From: CAZPQM01 sp964588995
Lineage (GTDB): Bacteria > Pseudomonadota > Alphaproteobacteria > Rickettsiales > UBA8987
Reading direction: 5' to 3'
Assembly: GCA_964588995.1 (NCBI GenBank)
Contig: CAZPQM010000003.1
Location: 62,001-126,000 of the forward strand
Length of the DNA stretch: 64,000 nt
Shown here: positions 44,376 through 51,950 of the stretch, piece by piece
How the letters are laid out: every line of letters begins with the position of its first letter
How positions within the stretch are numbered: the stretch's first letter is position 1
Position numbers and translations under genes: made by a program
Notes under the pieces: generated by a model
Database searches by the model: none
Told to the model about the DNA's origin: nothing
The model's input: the letters and a program-made list of their open reading frames with translations, nothing else

Positions 44376-44471
44376 GTAACATCGTTATGCTTATAAACAA
44401 GCCAAAGCATGAAGCTGTCAGTGTTTTCCTCTTGGACGATCTATGCTAGAATACGAAGAAAGGAGTGCCGC

Positions 44472-45386
44472 GTGGGGTTACAATATTTCTATATAGCTTT
44501 GAGTGTACTTATTCTTGCATCTTCGGCTTCGCATGCACAAGCCCCCGATCCGGGCGCTTCCCCGCGTGCAACAGCGAAGCAGGCAGCGGAGAATCTAGAG
44601 AAGCTTACCCGTATGGTATTGGAAGCGGATCGCAGCGAAATGACCGAAGAAGAGTTGCAGCAGCTACAATTTATAGAACGCTCACTCCCGATGCTGCAAC
44701 AGGGCTTGAGTCAATACAGCACCATGCTGCAAGAAAATCCGATGATGCGCCCGGCTGTGAATGTGTTGGGCAAAGTAACGTACTTTAATCAAATACAAAA
44801 TAAAGAGATGCGTGAACAATTGGAGATTGTACTTGAACCGTTACTGATCGCTTATGCAGAAGAGCACAACTTAACGCCTAGTCTAGAGGAAACAAAAAAG
44901 TTGATAGCGCAGCAAGCGATACCGGATAAAGCACTAATTGCTGATATGAAGGCACGCGAAGCTAAGATAGCTCAAAGTCTGAAGGATGACACTTTATCTA
45001 TGCAGCAAATGGAAAAGCTTGCTGTTCAACTGGATGAAACGACTAAGGCACGCCAGCACATGGAAGCTTTAGTTGCTAATATTCAGCAAGCGCCTGAAAA
45101 TATATATGTGGGGCTTAAATTTTTACTTGAAAAAAACGTCATGCTTACGCGTGCAATCGAAAAAATCATAGAAGATTCCGGCCAGACCGCGTTATATGAA
45201 ACTAGCCGGGGGGCAGAGCCCATGGCGGCATATAAATGGTTTTTAAACCGGCAGGAAGCGCTGGGCAATCTGGATTATATTTATACGGTTTTTAAGCGCG
45301 ATCTGGAAAACTATATCGATCAAACGATTCAGAACAATAAGATCGAGCAGGCAGCCCCTAAGCCGGAGATTAATACGCCCGGCTAG
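44472..45386 (+). CDS. Exported helical protein of unknown function
   Basis: The start is GTG 44472, with AGGAG about 6 bases upstream; it begins a signal peptide (GLQYFYIALSVLILASSASH, then AQA). An upstream in-frame ATG (44409) adds 21 residues without the signal context. The 304-residue protein is rich in Gln, Glu, Lys and Met, almost wholly helical by pattern (AENLEKLTRMVLEADRSEMT, MKAREAKIAQSLKDDTLSMQ, QMEKLAVQLDETTKARQHME), and may be a coiled-coil scaffold in the periplasm. The C-terminus is AAPKPEINTPG. No family is recognised. It overlaps the convergent polyprenyl synthase by 17 bases. Confidence 0.7.
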   Translation: MGLQYFYIALSVLILASSASHAQAPDPGASPRATAKQAAENLEKLTRMVLEADRSEMTEEELQQLQFIERSLPMLQQGLSQYSTMLQENPMMRPAVNVLGKVTYFNQIQNKEMREQLEIVLEPLLIAYAEEHNLTPSLEETKKLIAQQAIPDKALIADMKAREAKIAQSLKDDTLSMQQMEKLAVQLDETTKARQHMEALVANIQQAPENIYVGLKFLLEKNVMLTRAIEKIIEDSGQTALYETSRGAEPMAAYKWFLNRQEALGNLDYIYTVFKRDLENYIDQTIQNNKIEQAAPKPEINTPG

Positions 45387-46386
45387 TCGAAAAATGCGCT
45401 AGTTCCTGTAGTGCCGTTTTGATGGGTGAATCTGAAAAATGCTGCAATACACTATCCGCTTGTTTGGCATATTGCTCTGCGGTTGTTAACGTCATTCGGA
45501 TCGTGTCGTACTGCGCGATAAGCCGTTGCGCTTCGGCGAGATCTTTCGGCTGCTGTGCATGCGGTTCGGTGATGACACGTTTCCAGAACTGCTGCTCTTC
45601 CTCGCTGGCCTGTTCTAATGCGAGAATAACCGGTAGTGTCACTTTGCCCTCGCGGAAATCATCTCCTACGGTTTTGCCCAGCGCTTCTTGCTTGGCGGAG
45701 TAATCCAGCGCATCATCGGCGAGCTGAAAGGCGATGCCAAGGTTCTGCCCGTAATCGAATAAAGCCTGTTTCTCCTCTTCGGTACGGTCAGCAATCACCG
45801 CACCGACCTGCGTCGCGGCAGCAAAAAGCTGCGAGGTTTTCGATGCGATTATGTCAATATACGTATCGCGCGAGGTCGTGATATCACTTGCGGCGAGCAG
45901 TTGCTTGACTTCGCCTTCGGTAATCACCGCTGAGGCGTCAGACAGGATGCGTAGCACCTCAAGCGAGCCGTCCCGTGCCATCAGTTGAAACGCCCGGCTC
46001 AGGAGAAAATCCCCCACCAGCACGCTTGCGGCATTGCCCCAGATGGCGTTAGCGGTGTCCTTACCCCGGCGAAGTTTGCTGTCATCGACGACATCGTCAT
46101 GCAGCAGCGTGGCCGTATGCAGAAACTCGATCGCACCGGCAAGGCGGATATGCCGGTCACCGCCCTCATACCCACACAGCTTCGCGGCAAGAATCGTCAG
46201 GATCGGCCGCAGTCGTTTACCGCCGGAATGGATGATATGCTCGACAATCTTCTGGATCAGCGGCACGCGGTCTTCTGCAAGGCTGAGCATCAGCGTATCG
46301 ACAGCCGTGAGCTCCTCGCGGTAAAGCGTGCGGTGCAGGTCAAGCGGTGAGGGCGGTGCGTCTGTCTGTATGGCAGTATCTGGCAT
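45370..46386 (-). CDS. ispB: Polyprenyl diphosphate synthase (IspB/octaprenyl-type)
   Basis: A 338-residue trans-prenyltransferase that makes the isoprenoid tail of ubiquinone. The first Asp-rich site is LLHDDVVDDSKLRRGKDTAN (about residue 95), preceded by GGKRLRPILTILAAKLCGYE, and the second is FQLADDALDYSA (about 226). GKTVGDDFREGKVTLPVI is standard. I chose ATG 46386 (MPDTAIQTDAPPSPLD); an in-frame TTG 46422 adds 12 residues. Chain length is not determined, but the family usually gives C40-C50. A repeat begins 50 bases upstream. Confidence 0.92.
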   Translation of the reverse strand: MPDTAIQTDAPPSPLDLHRTLYREELTAVDTLMLSLAEDRVPLIQKIVEHIIHSGGKRLRPILTILAAKLCGYEGGDRHIRLAGAIEFLHTATLLHDDVVDDSKLRRGKDTANAIWGNAASVLVGDFLLSRAFQLMARDGSLEVLRILSDASAVITEGEVKQLLAASDITTSRDTYIDIIASKTSQLFAAATQVGAVIADRTEEEKQALFDYGQNLGIAFQLADDALDYSAKQEALGKTVGDDFREGKVTLPVILALEQASEEEQQFWKRVITEPHAQQPKDLAEAQRLIAQYDTIRMTLTTAEQYAKQADSVLQHFSDSPIKTALQELAHFSTSRAY

Positions 46387-46436
46387 GCAGGCTGCTATAT
46401 CGGGAATTGTGCGGAAAGGCAATTGCTAATGGAGTT

Positions 46437-46565
46437 GTCATCACGAGGAGCGAAGCGAGGTGGTGATCTCAGGCAATCTATTCGTCATTACGAGCGCAGC
46501 GACGTAATCTCGCTATGGAGGCGTTTGGATGAGATTGCTTCAGGCCATGCGGCCTTCGCGATGAC
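46437..46565. repeat. GTCAT...GAGGAGCGAAG dispersed repeat, apparently nested
   Basis: GTCATCACGAGGAGCGAAGC starts the element and TTCGCGATGAC ends it. A second GTCATTACGAGCGCAGCGAC begins inside at 46484, suggesting one copy inserted into another. Related copies are at 47120-47213 and 47698-47785. Confidence 0.65.
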
Positions 46566-46597
46566 GGGCAAGGACTTAACCATATATTAACTTCCGC

Positions 46598-46626
46598 TTG
46601 TAAACAGAGAGAGGTTCTGCTAAAAT
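46598..46626 (+). promoter_or_regulatory. Promoter of the structured RNA locus
   Basis: TTGTAA (46598-46603) and TAAAAT (46621-46626) are separated by exactly 17 bases (4/6 and 5/6 to consensus). Start of transcription would be near 46633, and the region upstream is AT-rich. The element stands alone between the repeat and the RNA. Confidence 0.55.
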
Positions 46627-46843
46627 AAAACAGTTTTTATCTGTAAATCAGATTAATCCAGCCGATTCCTGTTGGCTGTTAAGAATATTTTTTAATTCAA
46701 ATTTTGTAACTATGTGCAAAATTGTCGAGGTTGGGAGCCTCGTAAAAAAAAACCCTGAAGCGGCGGGCGCACGGCCCTGCTCTAGCGATCCCAACCAGCC
46801 GTGCTTGTGGAAGCAGCGGGCTACGACCGAGGAGGTCGTAGCA

Positions 46844-46921
46844 ATGGCCTGCGCGAAGTATCCTTCGCGCGAGTGCCTAAACGCGCAAGGCTGCCTTAGG
46901 GGCGGCTGCATTCGCCGCTAG
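46844..46921 (+). CDS. Possible Cys-rich microprotein inside the structured RNA
   Basis: ATG 46844 is preceded at 7 bases by GAGGAGG, the best ribosome site in the locus, which lies in the loop and 3' arm of the hairpin at 46820-46842. The product would be 25 residues with four cysteines: MACAKYPSRECLNAQGCLRG, then GCIRR. The same frame is open from ATG 46712 (69 codons) but that start has no ribosome site. The Cys spacing is regular enough to suggest a metal-binding or disulfide microprotein, but GC-rich hairpins also produce such codons by chance. Low confidence. Confidence 0.3.
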   Translation: MACAKYPSRECLNAQGCLRGGCIRR

Positions 46922-47064
46922 ACTAGCTTCGGCTAGTCCTAAAAACACCGCCATGCGGTGTTCGCCTTTTTAGGCACATTTCGTTTGCGACCGTGGATGT
47001 GCGGTCTCCTGTGGTAGTTCTTGAGTGAACAGGCCACCAGAAAAAAATACGCATTCTTATTGCT

Positions 47065-47094
47065 AGGGTACCCTTTCGGGGGTACCCTTTTTTT
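47065..47094 (+). terminator. Rho-independent terminator of the structured RNA locus
   Basis: AGGGTACCC (47065-47073) and GGGTACCCT (47080-47088) form a perfect 9-base stem, followed by an uninterrupted run of T (47088-47094). It is the clearest intrinsic terminator in the window and points to the plus strand. Confidence 0.85.
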
Positions 47095-47119
47095 GTGCTT
47101 ATCAGTTTTAAACCCTATC

Positions 47120-47213
47120 GTCATCGCGAGGAGCGAAGCGACGCGGCGATCTAAGGCCGCATGTACCTGGCCGCGCGAGATTGCCGCGCTCCTTAAGGTC
47201 GCTCGCAATGACG
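47120..47213. repeat. GTCATCGCGAGGAGCG dispersed repeat
   Basis: It begins GTCATCGCGAGGAGCGAAGC and ends TCGCAATGAC, with complementary ends. Copies are at 20335, 46437 and 47698. Confidence 0.7.
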
Positions 47214-47220
47214 GGTAAAA

Positions 47221-47697
47221 AACAGCCCTTGTCATCCTGAGCGATAGCGAAGGATCTTCTGGAGATAACCGCCTGTCAAAAGATACTTCGACTCGCTACG
47301 CTCGCTCAGCATGACAAAGAGGGAGCGCCTTCGCAATGACGGCTAAAAAACAGCCCTTGTCATCCTGAGCGATAGCGAAGGATCTCCTGGGGATAATCGT
47401 CGGTCAAAAGATACTTCGACTCGCTACGCTCGCTCAGCATGACAAAGAGGGAGCGCCNNNNNNNNNNNNNNNNNNNNNNNNNNNNNNNNNNNNNNNNNNN
47501 NNNNNNNNNNNNNNNNNNNNNNNNNNNNNNNNNNNNNNNNNNNNNNNNNNNNNNNNNTAAAAAACAGCCCTTGTCATCCTGAGCGATAGCGAAGGATCTT
47601 CTGGAGATAACCGCCTGTCAAAAGATGCTTCGACTCGCTTTGCTCGCTCAGCATGACAAAGAAGGAGTGCCTTCGCAATGACGGGTAAAAAAACAAC
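47221..47697. repeat. Tandem array of 128-base repeat units interrupted by an assembly gap
   Basis: Each unit begins AACAGCCCTTGTCATCCTGA and includes GCGATAGCGAAGGATCT, TACTTCGACTCGCT, CAGCATGACAAAGA and CTTCGCAATGACG. Units start at 47221 and 47349 (period 128), and a third resumes at 47563 after the N run. Differences between units are few. True copy number is unknown because the gap falls inside the array. Confidence 0.85.
47458..47557. other. Assembly gap of exactly 100 N
   Basis: One hundred undetermined bases, the usual placeholder for a gap of unknown size. The sequence on both sides is the same tandem repeat, so the gap probably marks collapsed repeat units. Confidence 0.98.
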
Positions 47698-47785
47698 GTC
47701 ATCGCGAACGGAGTGAAGCGATCTCAGGCCGCATACACCCAGCCGCACCAGATTGCCGCGCTCCCGATGGTCGCTCGCAATGACG
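47698..47785. repeat. GTCATCGCGAACGGAG dispersed repeat
   Basis: It begins GTCATCGCGAACGGAGTGAA and ends GCTCGCAATGACG. It follows the tandem array directly. About 110 further bases before glyQ hold no gene that I can see. Confidence 0.7.
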
Positions 47786-47895
47786 AAGACCTTCACAATG
47801 ACGGATGCCCGCTCAGTATTATCCGCATTATCCGCGCTTGAAAAACACCGTGAAATGCGTATAGTGCGGCTCTTTCATAAAAATGCACATACACT

Positions 47896-48798
47896 ATGGC
47901 CATTAGTTTTCAGGATTTGATACTCCGCTTGCAGCAATTCTGGGCGAAGCAGGGGTGTGCCATTTTACAGCCTTATGATATGGAGGTCGGCGCAGGTACG
48001 TTTCATCCGGCAACCACCTTGCGCTCCCTTGGACCGGATTCGTGGAAAGCGGCTTATGTGCAGCCATGCCGCCGCCCGAAAGATGGGCGCTACGGCGAAA
48101 ACCCGAATCGTTTACAGCATTACTACCAGTTTCAGGTGATTCTGAAACCCTCGCCCGATGATATTCAGGATTTATATCTTAAAAGTCTTGAAGCGATTGG
48201 CATTGACCTCAAAAAACATGATATCCGCTTTGTGGAAGATGACTGGGAATCACCAACGCTGGGCGCGTGGGGGCTTGGTTGGGAAGTGTGGTGCGATGGC
48301 ATGGAAGTGACGCAGTTTACTTATTTTCAGCAGGTCGGTGGGTTTGACTGTAGACCCGTTTCCGGCGAGCTGACCTATGGGCTGGAGCGCTTAGCCATGT
48401 ATATTCAGGGGGTTGAAAATGTCTATGATCTGGATTTCAATGGCGCAAAAGGCGATGATAAGCTGAGCTACGGTGATGTCTTCCTCCGCAATGAGCAGGA
48501 ATTTTCGGCTTATAACCTTGAGTATGCCAATACGAATCAACTGATTTTGCATTTCAAGGATGCGGAGAAGGAATGCCACGCACTGTTGGAGCTCGGGCTT
48601 GCGCTGCCGGCCTATGATCAATGCATCAAGGCAAGCCATGTGTTTAACCTGCTGGATTCGCGCGGCGTGATTGGCGTGACGGAGCGTGCATCTTACATAG
48701 CCAAGGTGCGTGCACTCGCGAAGGGTGCCTGCGAGGTGTATTTGCAGGGTACGCAGGATGCAGCTGGCAGTGTGCAGGAAGCAGAGGAGGCGGCGTGA
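47896..48798 (+). CDS. glyQ: Glycyl-tRNA synthetase alpha subunit
   Basis: A 300-residue class II synthetase subunit that activates glycine and works as a tetramer with GlyS. Motifs include LQQFWAKQGCAILQPYDMEV, GAGTFHPATTLRSLGPDSWK, AAYVQPCRRPKDGRYGENPN, WESPTLGAWGLGWEVWCDGM and RLAMYIQGVENVYDLDFNG. It is complete and conserved. Unusually, it is not directly followed by glyS: panD, an S23-type gene and a repeat lie between. Confidence 0.98.
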   Translation: MAISFQDLILRLQQFWAKQGCAILQPYDMEVGAGTFHPATTLRSLGPDSWKAAYVQPCRRPKDGRYGENPNRLQHYYQFQVILKPSPDDIQDLYLKSLEAIGIDLKKHDIRFVEDDWESPTLGAWGLGWEVWCDGMEVTQFTYFQQVGGFDCRPVSGELTYGLERLAMYIQGVENVYDLDFNGAKGDDKLSYGDVFLRNEQEFSAYNLEYANTNQLILHFKDAEKECHALLELGLALPAYDQCIKASHVFNLLDSRGVIGVTERASYIAKVRALAKGACEVYLQGTQDAAGSVQEAEEAA

Positions 48799-48810
48799 TG
48801 TTAGTTCTAT

Positions 48811-48914
48811 GTCATCCTGAGCGTAGGGCGAAGCCCGGAGCCGAAGGATCTATGATTGCGTTTACGCAGATTCTTCGACTGCGCAATCTCTCGATTGCTC
48901 CGCTCAGAATGACA
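48811..48914. repeat. GTCATCCTGAG dispersed repeat between glyQ and panD
   Basis: A full copy begins GTCATCCTGAGCGTAGGGCG, passes GAGCCGAAGGATCTATGATT and TTCTTCGACTGCGCAATC, and ends CGCTCAGAATGACAG, with complementary ends. The partial copy at 9218-9254 matches its left end. Confidence 0.8.
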
Positions 48915-48931
48915 GGATTATGGTAGGCATC

Positions 48932-49321
48932 ATGCAACTAACCCTCCTCAAAGGCAAGCTGCATCAGGCGACCGTCACCGGGGCAGAGCTGGATTATGAA
49001 GGCTCCGTCGCGATTGATGAGGCGTTATTGGAAGCGGCGGGTATGTTGCCGTATGAACAGGTGGATATCTATAACATCACCAACGGCAATCGCTTTACAA
49101 CTTATACCATTGTAGCACCGCGCGGCAGCCGGACAATCAGCGTGCAGGGTGCTGCGGCGCATCAGGTGGAGGTGGGCGACCGCGTGATTATCTGCGCCTA
49201 TGCCCGCATGAGTGAGGCGGAAGCGAAAGGCTTCGAGCCGAAAAAGGTGTTTTTGGATGAGGTGAATCATATTAAGGATTCAGGGGTCGGGGATCAGGAT
49301 TCAGTGGAGTACGCAGCATGA
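48932..49321 (+). CDS. panD: Aspartate 1-decarboxylase
   Basis: A 129-residue proenzyme making beta-alanine for pantothenate. It cleaves itself at Gly-Ser in ELDYEGSVAIDEALLEAAGM (Ser about residue 25) to create the pyruvoyl group; VDIYNITNGNRFTTYTI and VEVGDRVIICAYARM follow. ATG 48932 gives the usual start MQLTLLKGKLHQATVTGAEL; an earlier ATG (48920) adds four residues. The last 15 or so residues (SGVGDQDSVEYAA) come from GGTCGGGGATCAGGATTC-type repeat sequence next to the following gene. The stop overlaps the next ATG. Confidence 0.95.
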   Translation: MQLTLLKGKLHQATVTGAELDYEGSVAIDEALLEAAGMLPYEQVDIYNITNGNRFTTYTIVAPRGSRTISVQGAAAHQVEVGDRVIICAYARMSEAEAKGFEPKKVFLDEVNHIKDSGVGDQDSVEYAA

Positions 49322-49734
49322 GCATTCGAGATCATAAGGATTTGGATGTGTGGCAAGAATCTATAAAGCTAGTAAAGTCTACTTATCAAGTAACACAGCA
49401 ATTTCCCGACCATGAATTATATAGTTTGGTTAATCAAATGCGTAGAGCGGCGGTATCAGTTCCATCAAACATTGCAGAAGGCTATACACGCGCCTCCACT
49501 AAAGAGTATTTAAGACATATTAATATTGCCTATAGTTCACTTGCAGAATTAGAGACTCAGTATATCATAGCAGCAGAGCTTGGTTATATTGACCAATCAG
49601 CTTTTCAGAAAATGATTGCAAAATTACAGCCAGTTAGCCGTATGTTGAATGGACTATCAAAATCACTCAGACAAAAATCGATCAAAACACCGACCCCCGA
49701 ACCTCGAACCCTGACCCCATTCGGAGACCTGTAA
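49318..49734 (+). CDS. Four-helix-bundle protein of the S23/IVP type
   Basis: A 138-residue protein of the 23S rRNA intervening-sequence (S23) type: RDHKDLDVWQESIKLVKSTY, NQMRRAAVSVPSNIAEGYTR, ASTKEYLRHINIAYSSLAEL and ETQYIIAAELGYI. Family function is not established. The gene is much more AT-rich than its neighbours and is flanked by related G/C-rich tracts (GGGGTCGGGGATCAGG at about 49287; CCGACCCCCGAACC at about 49690) in opposite orientation, suggesting a small mobile cassette. It overlaps panD (ATGA) and glyS (TAATG), so translation is coupled to both. Confidence 0.9.
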   Translation: MSIRDHKDLDVWQESIKLVKSTYQVTQQFPDHELYSLVNQMRRAAVSVPSNIAEGYTRASTKEYLRHINIAYSSLAELETQYIIAAELGYIDQSAFQKMIAKLQPVSRMLNGLSKSLRQKSIKTPTPEPRTLTPFGDL

Positions 49735-51872
49735 TGGCTGAACTCTTACTCGAACTTTTCTCCGAAGAAATTCCAGCCCGCATGCAGAAAAACGCAGCGG
49801 AAGAGTTGAAGTCAAAGCTGATCTTCTATCTGAAAGAGCAGGGGCTTTATCATCAAAAGGTGAAGAGCTTTGTGACGCCGAGGCGGCTGGTCGTAGCGGC
49901 TGATGGCTTAAGCCTGACGCAGGAGGAAAAAACCGAGGAGCGCCGCGGCCCGCGAGTTGGTGCGCCGGACAAGGCGATTGAGGGGTTCGTGAAATCTGCC
50001 GGGCTCCGCAGTGCGGACGATTTGATTGTCAAAGATACCGGCAAGGGTGAGTTTTATTTTGCCATTCAAAAAACGCAGGGTAAGCCGACGAAGGATATTC
50101 TGAAAGAAGGGCTTGAGGAGATTATTGCCTCCATCTCCTGGCCCAAGTCGCAGCGCTGGGGTAGCTATGAAACGCGCTGGGTGCGACCTTTGAAGAACAT
50201 TGCTTGCGTCTTCGGCGGTGATATTCTGCCGCTGAAATACGGGCATTTGGTGGCCAATGACAATTCCGAAGGGCACCGCTTTTTGAGCGAAGGCGCGTTT
50301 AAGGTCAATAAATTTAATGATTACAAACAAGAGCTCAACTCGCGCTTTGTCATGCTCGACCATGCCGAACGCCAGCAGGTGATTCTGGATGCGGCGCGGG
50401 AGCTGGCCGCAGAGCATAAGCTGGAGCTGGTAGCAGACGAAAAACTGCTGGAAGAAGTGGCCGGGCTGGTGGAGTGGCCGGTCGTGCTGATGGGAAAAAT
50501 CGAGCCGGAATATATGGATATTCCCGATGAGGCGCTGATCTCGTCGATCCGGACGCACCAGAAATATTTCACGCTGAAAGGTAAGGACGGCAAATTAGCG
50601 CCATATTTTATTGTGGTCTCGAACATGGAAACGCCGGACGGTGGTGCGCATATAATTGCCGGTAATGAACGGGTGCTGCGGGCGCGTCTGGCCGATGCGA
50701 ATTTCTTTTACGATCAGGACCGCAAAGTGCCGCTTGAGCAGCGGGTGGAAAAGCTCAAGTCGATCGTTTTCCACGCCCGGCTGGGTAGCCTGTACGATAA
50801 AACCCAGCGGGTTGCGGCGCTCGCGAAATTTCTTGCCGTCTGGGTGCCGCATGCGAATCTGGACGATGTAGAACGTGCAGCCCTGCTTTCCAAAGCGGAT
50901 CTGGCGACGGAGATGGTCGGTGAATTTCCTGAGTTGCAGGGCACGATGGGCTATTACTATGCACTTGAAGAGGGTGAGCCGGACAATGTCGCCCTCGCGA
51001 TTTATGAACATTATAAACCGGCAGGAAGTCAGGATGCTATCCCGACCAACCCGGAATCCATCACGCTGGCCATTTGCGACAAAATGGATACGCTTGCCGG
51101 ACTCTTCGCGATTGATGAGCATCCGACCGGCTCAAAAGATCCGTTTGCACTCCGACGTGCAGCGCTCGGTATTATTCGTATTATTCTGGAAAACCGGTTG
51201 AGCATTCCACTCAATATCCTCATCGATAATGCGCTCAAGCACTATCCGAAGCAGCTTTTCACCGCTGCCGATGAAGACGAAGAGGCAGAGAAGCGCGGCC
51301 TGCTTAAGCGGGGCAAGAAACGCACGAAAGTTAATCCTGCTGAAATTGCGGAAGAATTGCGGGTGTTTTTCATTGAGCGTCTGAAAGCGCTCCTGAAATC
51401 CGAAGAAATCCGGCATGATTTAATCAATGCAGTTATGGGGGCGGGTGAAGATGATGTGCTCCGTATGACGCGGCGTGTTGCTGCGCTGGATAAATTCCTT
51501 CATACGGAAGATGGAGAACAACTGCTGCAATCCTACAAACGTGCCGTCAATATTCTTGCTATTGAAGAGAAAAAGGATAACGCCTACTATCGTCCGCTGG
51601 CGAACAGCGCCGCGTTAGAGCAACATGAAGAAAAGCGGCTGTTCACGGCATCGAAGAAGGCGCGTACGATGATTAAGGACGCACTCAAGCAGGACGACTT
51701 TGAAGAGGCCATGAATTTACTGTCTAAACTGCGTAAGCCGATTGATGCATTCTTTGATAAGGTAGTGGTGAATGCCAACAATAAAGAGCTTCGCACACAA
51801 CGGCTGAAGCTGTTAAGCAGTTTGCGGGAATTATATGATGATATTGCAGACTTTAGTGAGATAGAAGGATGA
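49734..51872 (+). CDS. glyS: Glycyl-tRNA synthetase beta subunit
   Basis: A 712-residue subunit that recognises tRNA-Gly and completes the GlyQS tetramer. Typical sections are LLLELFSEEIPARMQKNAAE, VTPRRLVVAADGLS, VEWPVVLMGKIEPEYMDIPD, RTHQKYFTLKGKDGKLAPYF and AICDKMDTLAGLFAIDEHPT. A positively charged insertion (LLKRGKKRTKVNPAEIAEEL, about 522) is unusual. The C-terminal HD-like/anticodon-binding part is complete. It starts at the TAATG overlap with the S23-type gene, so its translation may depend on that gene or on ribosomes from panD. Confidence 0.96.
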   Translation: MAELLLELFSEEIPARMQKNAAEELKSKLIFYLKEQGLYHQKVKSFVTPRRLVVAADGLSLTQEEKTEERRGPRVGAPDKAIEGFVKSAGLRSADDLIVKDTGKGEFYFAIQKTQGKPTKDILKEGLEEIIASISWPKSQRWGSYETRWVRPLKNIACVFGGDILPLKYGHLVANDNSEGHRFLSEGAFKVNKFNDYKQELNSRFVMLDHAERQQVILDAARELAAEHKLELVADEKLLEEVAGLVEWPVVLMGKIEPEYMDIPDEALISSIRTHQKYFTLKGKDGKLAPYFIVVSNMETPDGGAHIIAGNERVLRARLADANFFYDQDRKVPLEQRVEKLKSIVFHARLGSLYDKTQRVAALAKFLAVWVPHANLDDVERAALLSKADLATEMVGEFPELQGTMGYYYALEEGEPDNVALAIYEHYKPAGSQDAIPTNPESITLAICDKMDTLAGLFAIDEHPTGSKDPFALRRAALGIIRIILENRLSIPLNILIDNALKHYPKQLFTAADEDEEAEKRGLLKRGKKRTKVNPAEIAEELRVFFIERLKALLKSEEIRHDLINAVMGAGEDDVLRMTRRVAALDKFLHTEDGEQLLQSYKRAVNILAIEEKKDNAYYRPLANSAALEQHEEKRLFTASKKARTMIKDALKQDDFEEAMNLLSKLRKPIDAFFDKVVVNANNKELRTQRLKLLSSLRELYDDIADFSEIEG

Positions 51873-51950
51873 GCACTAGGTTTCGGGTTTTAGGTTCTAG
51901 CTAGAATTTCTGAAACCCAACACCTGAAACCTGAAACCTAAGAGGATATT

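Larger units (their letters stand above)
46633..47094 (+). ncRNA. Candidate structured RNA, unrecognised class
   Basis: A transcript from the promoter above to the terminator below would be about 460 bases. It shows an interleaved pair of helices consistent with a pseudoknot: GGTTGGGA (46729) with TCCCAACC (46789), and GCACGGC (46769) with GCCGTGC (46798). Perfect hairpins follow: GCTACGACC/GGTCGTAGC (46820-46842), GCGCGAAG/CTTCGCGC (46851-46870), GACTAGC-TTCG-GCTAGTC (46921-46938) and AACACCGC/GCGGTGTT (46944-46962). An outer pair GTGCCTAAA/TTTAGGCAC spans 46873-46977. I see none of the invariant RNase P, tmRNA, SRP or 6S sequences. A 69-codon Cys-rich frame (46712-46921) overlaps it, so it could instead be a structured mRNA. 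Confidence 0.55.

Noticed and set aside
46648..46911. Minus-strand 87-codon frame over the structured locus
   Set aside because: It has no ribosome site or promoter in that direction, its residues mirror the GC-rich hairpins, and the terminator points to the plus strand.
46633..47094. RNase P RNA, tmRNA, SRP RNA or 6S RNA as identity of the structured locus
   Set aside because: The RNase P GAGGAAAGTCC and ACAGAA sequences, a tRNA-like end or tag codons of tmRNA, and the SRP GGTCAGG/GGAAGGAAGCAGCC loop are all absent. The GGAAGCAGC near 46809 is only a partial coincidence.
47221..47785. CRISPR array
   Set aside because: The 128-base units repeat in full with no short constant repeat and variable spacers; the elements have GTCAT/ATGAC ends and occur scattered elsewhere, and no cas gene is present.
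47434..47796. 120-codon minus-strand frame across the N run
   Set aside because: It runs through undetermined bases and repeat DNA (LSLRMTRAVF-type repeat peptides), so it is not a real gene.
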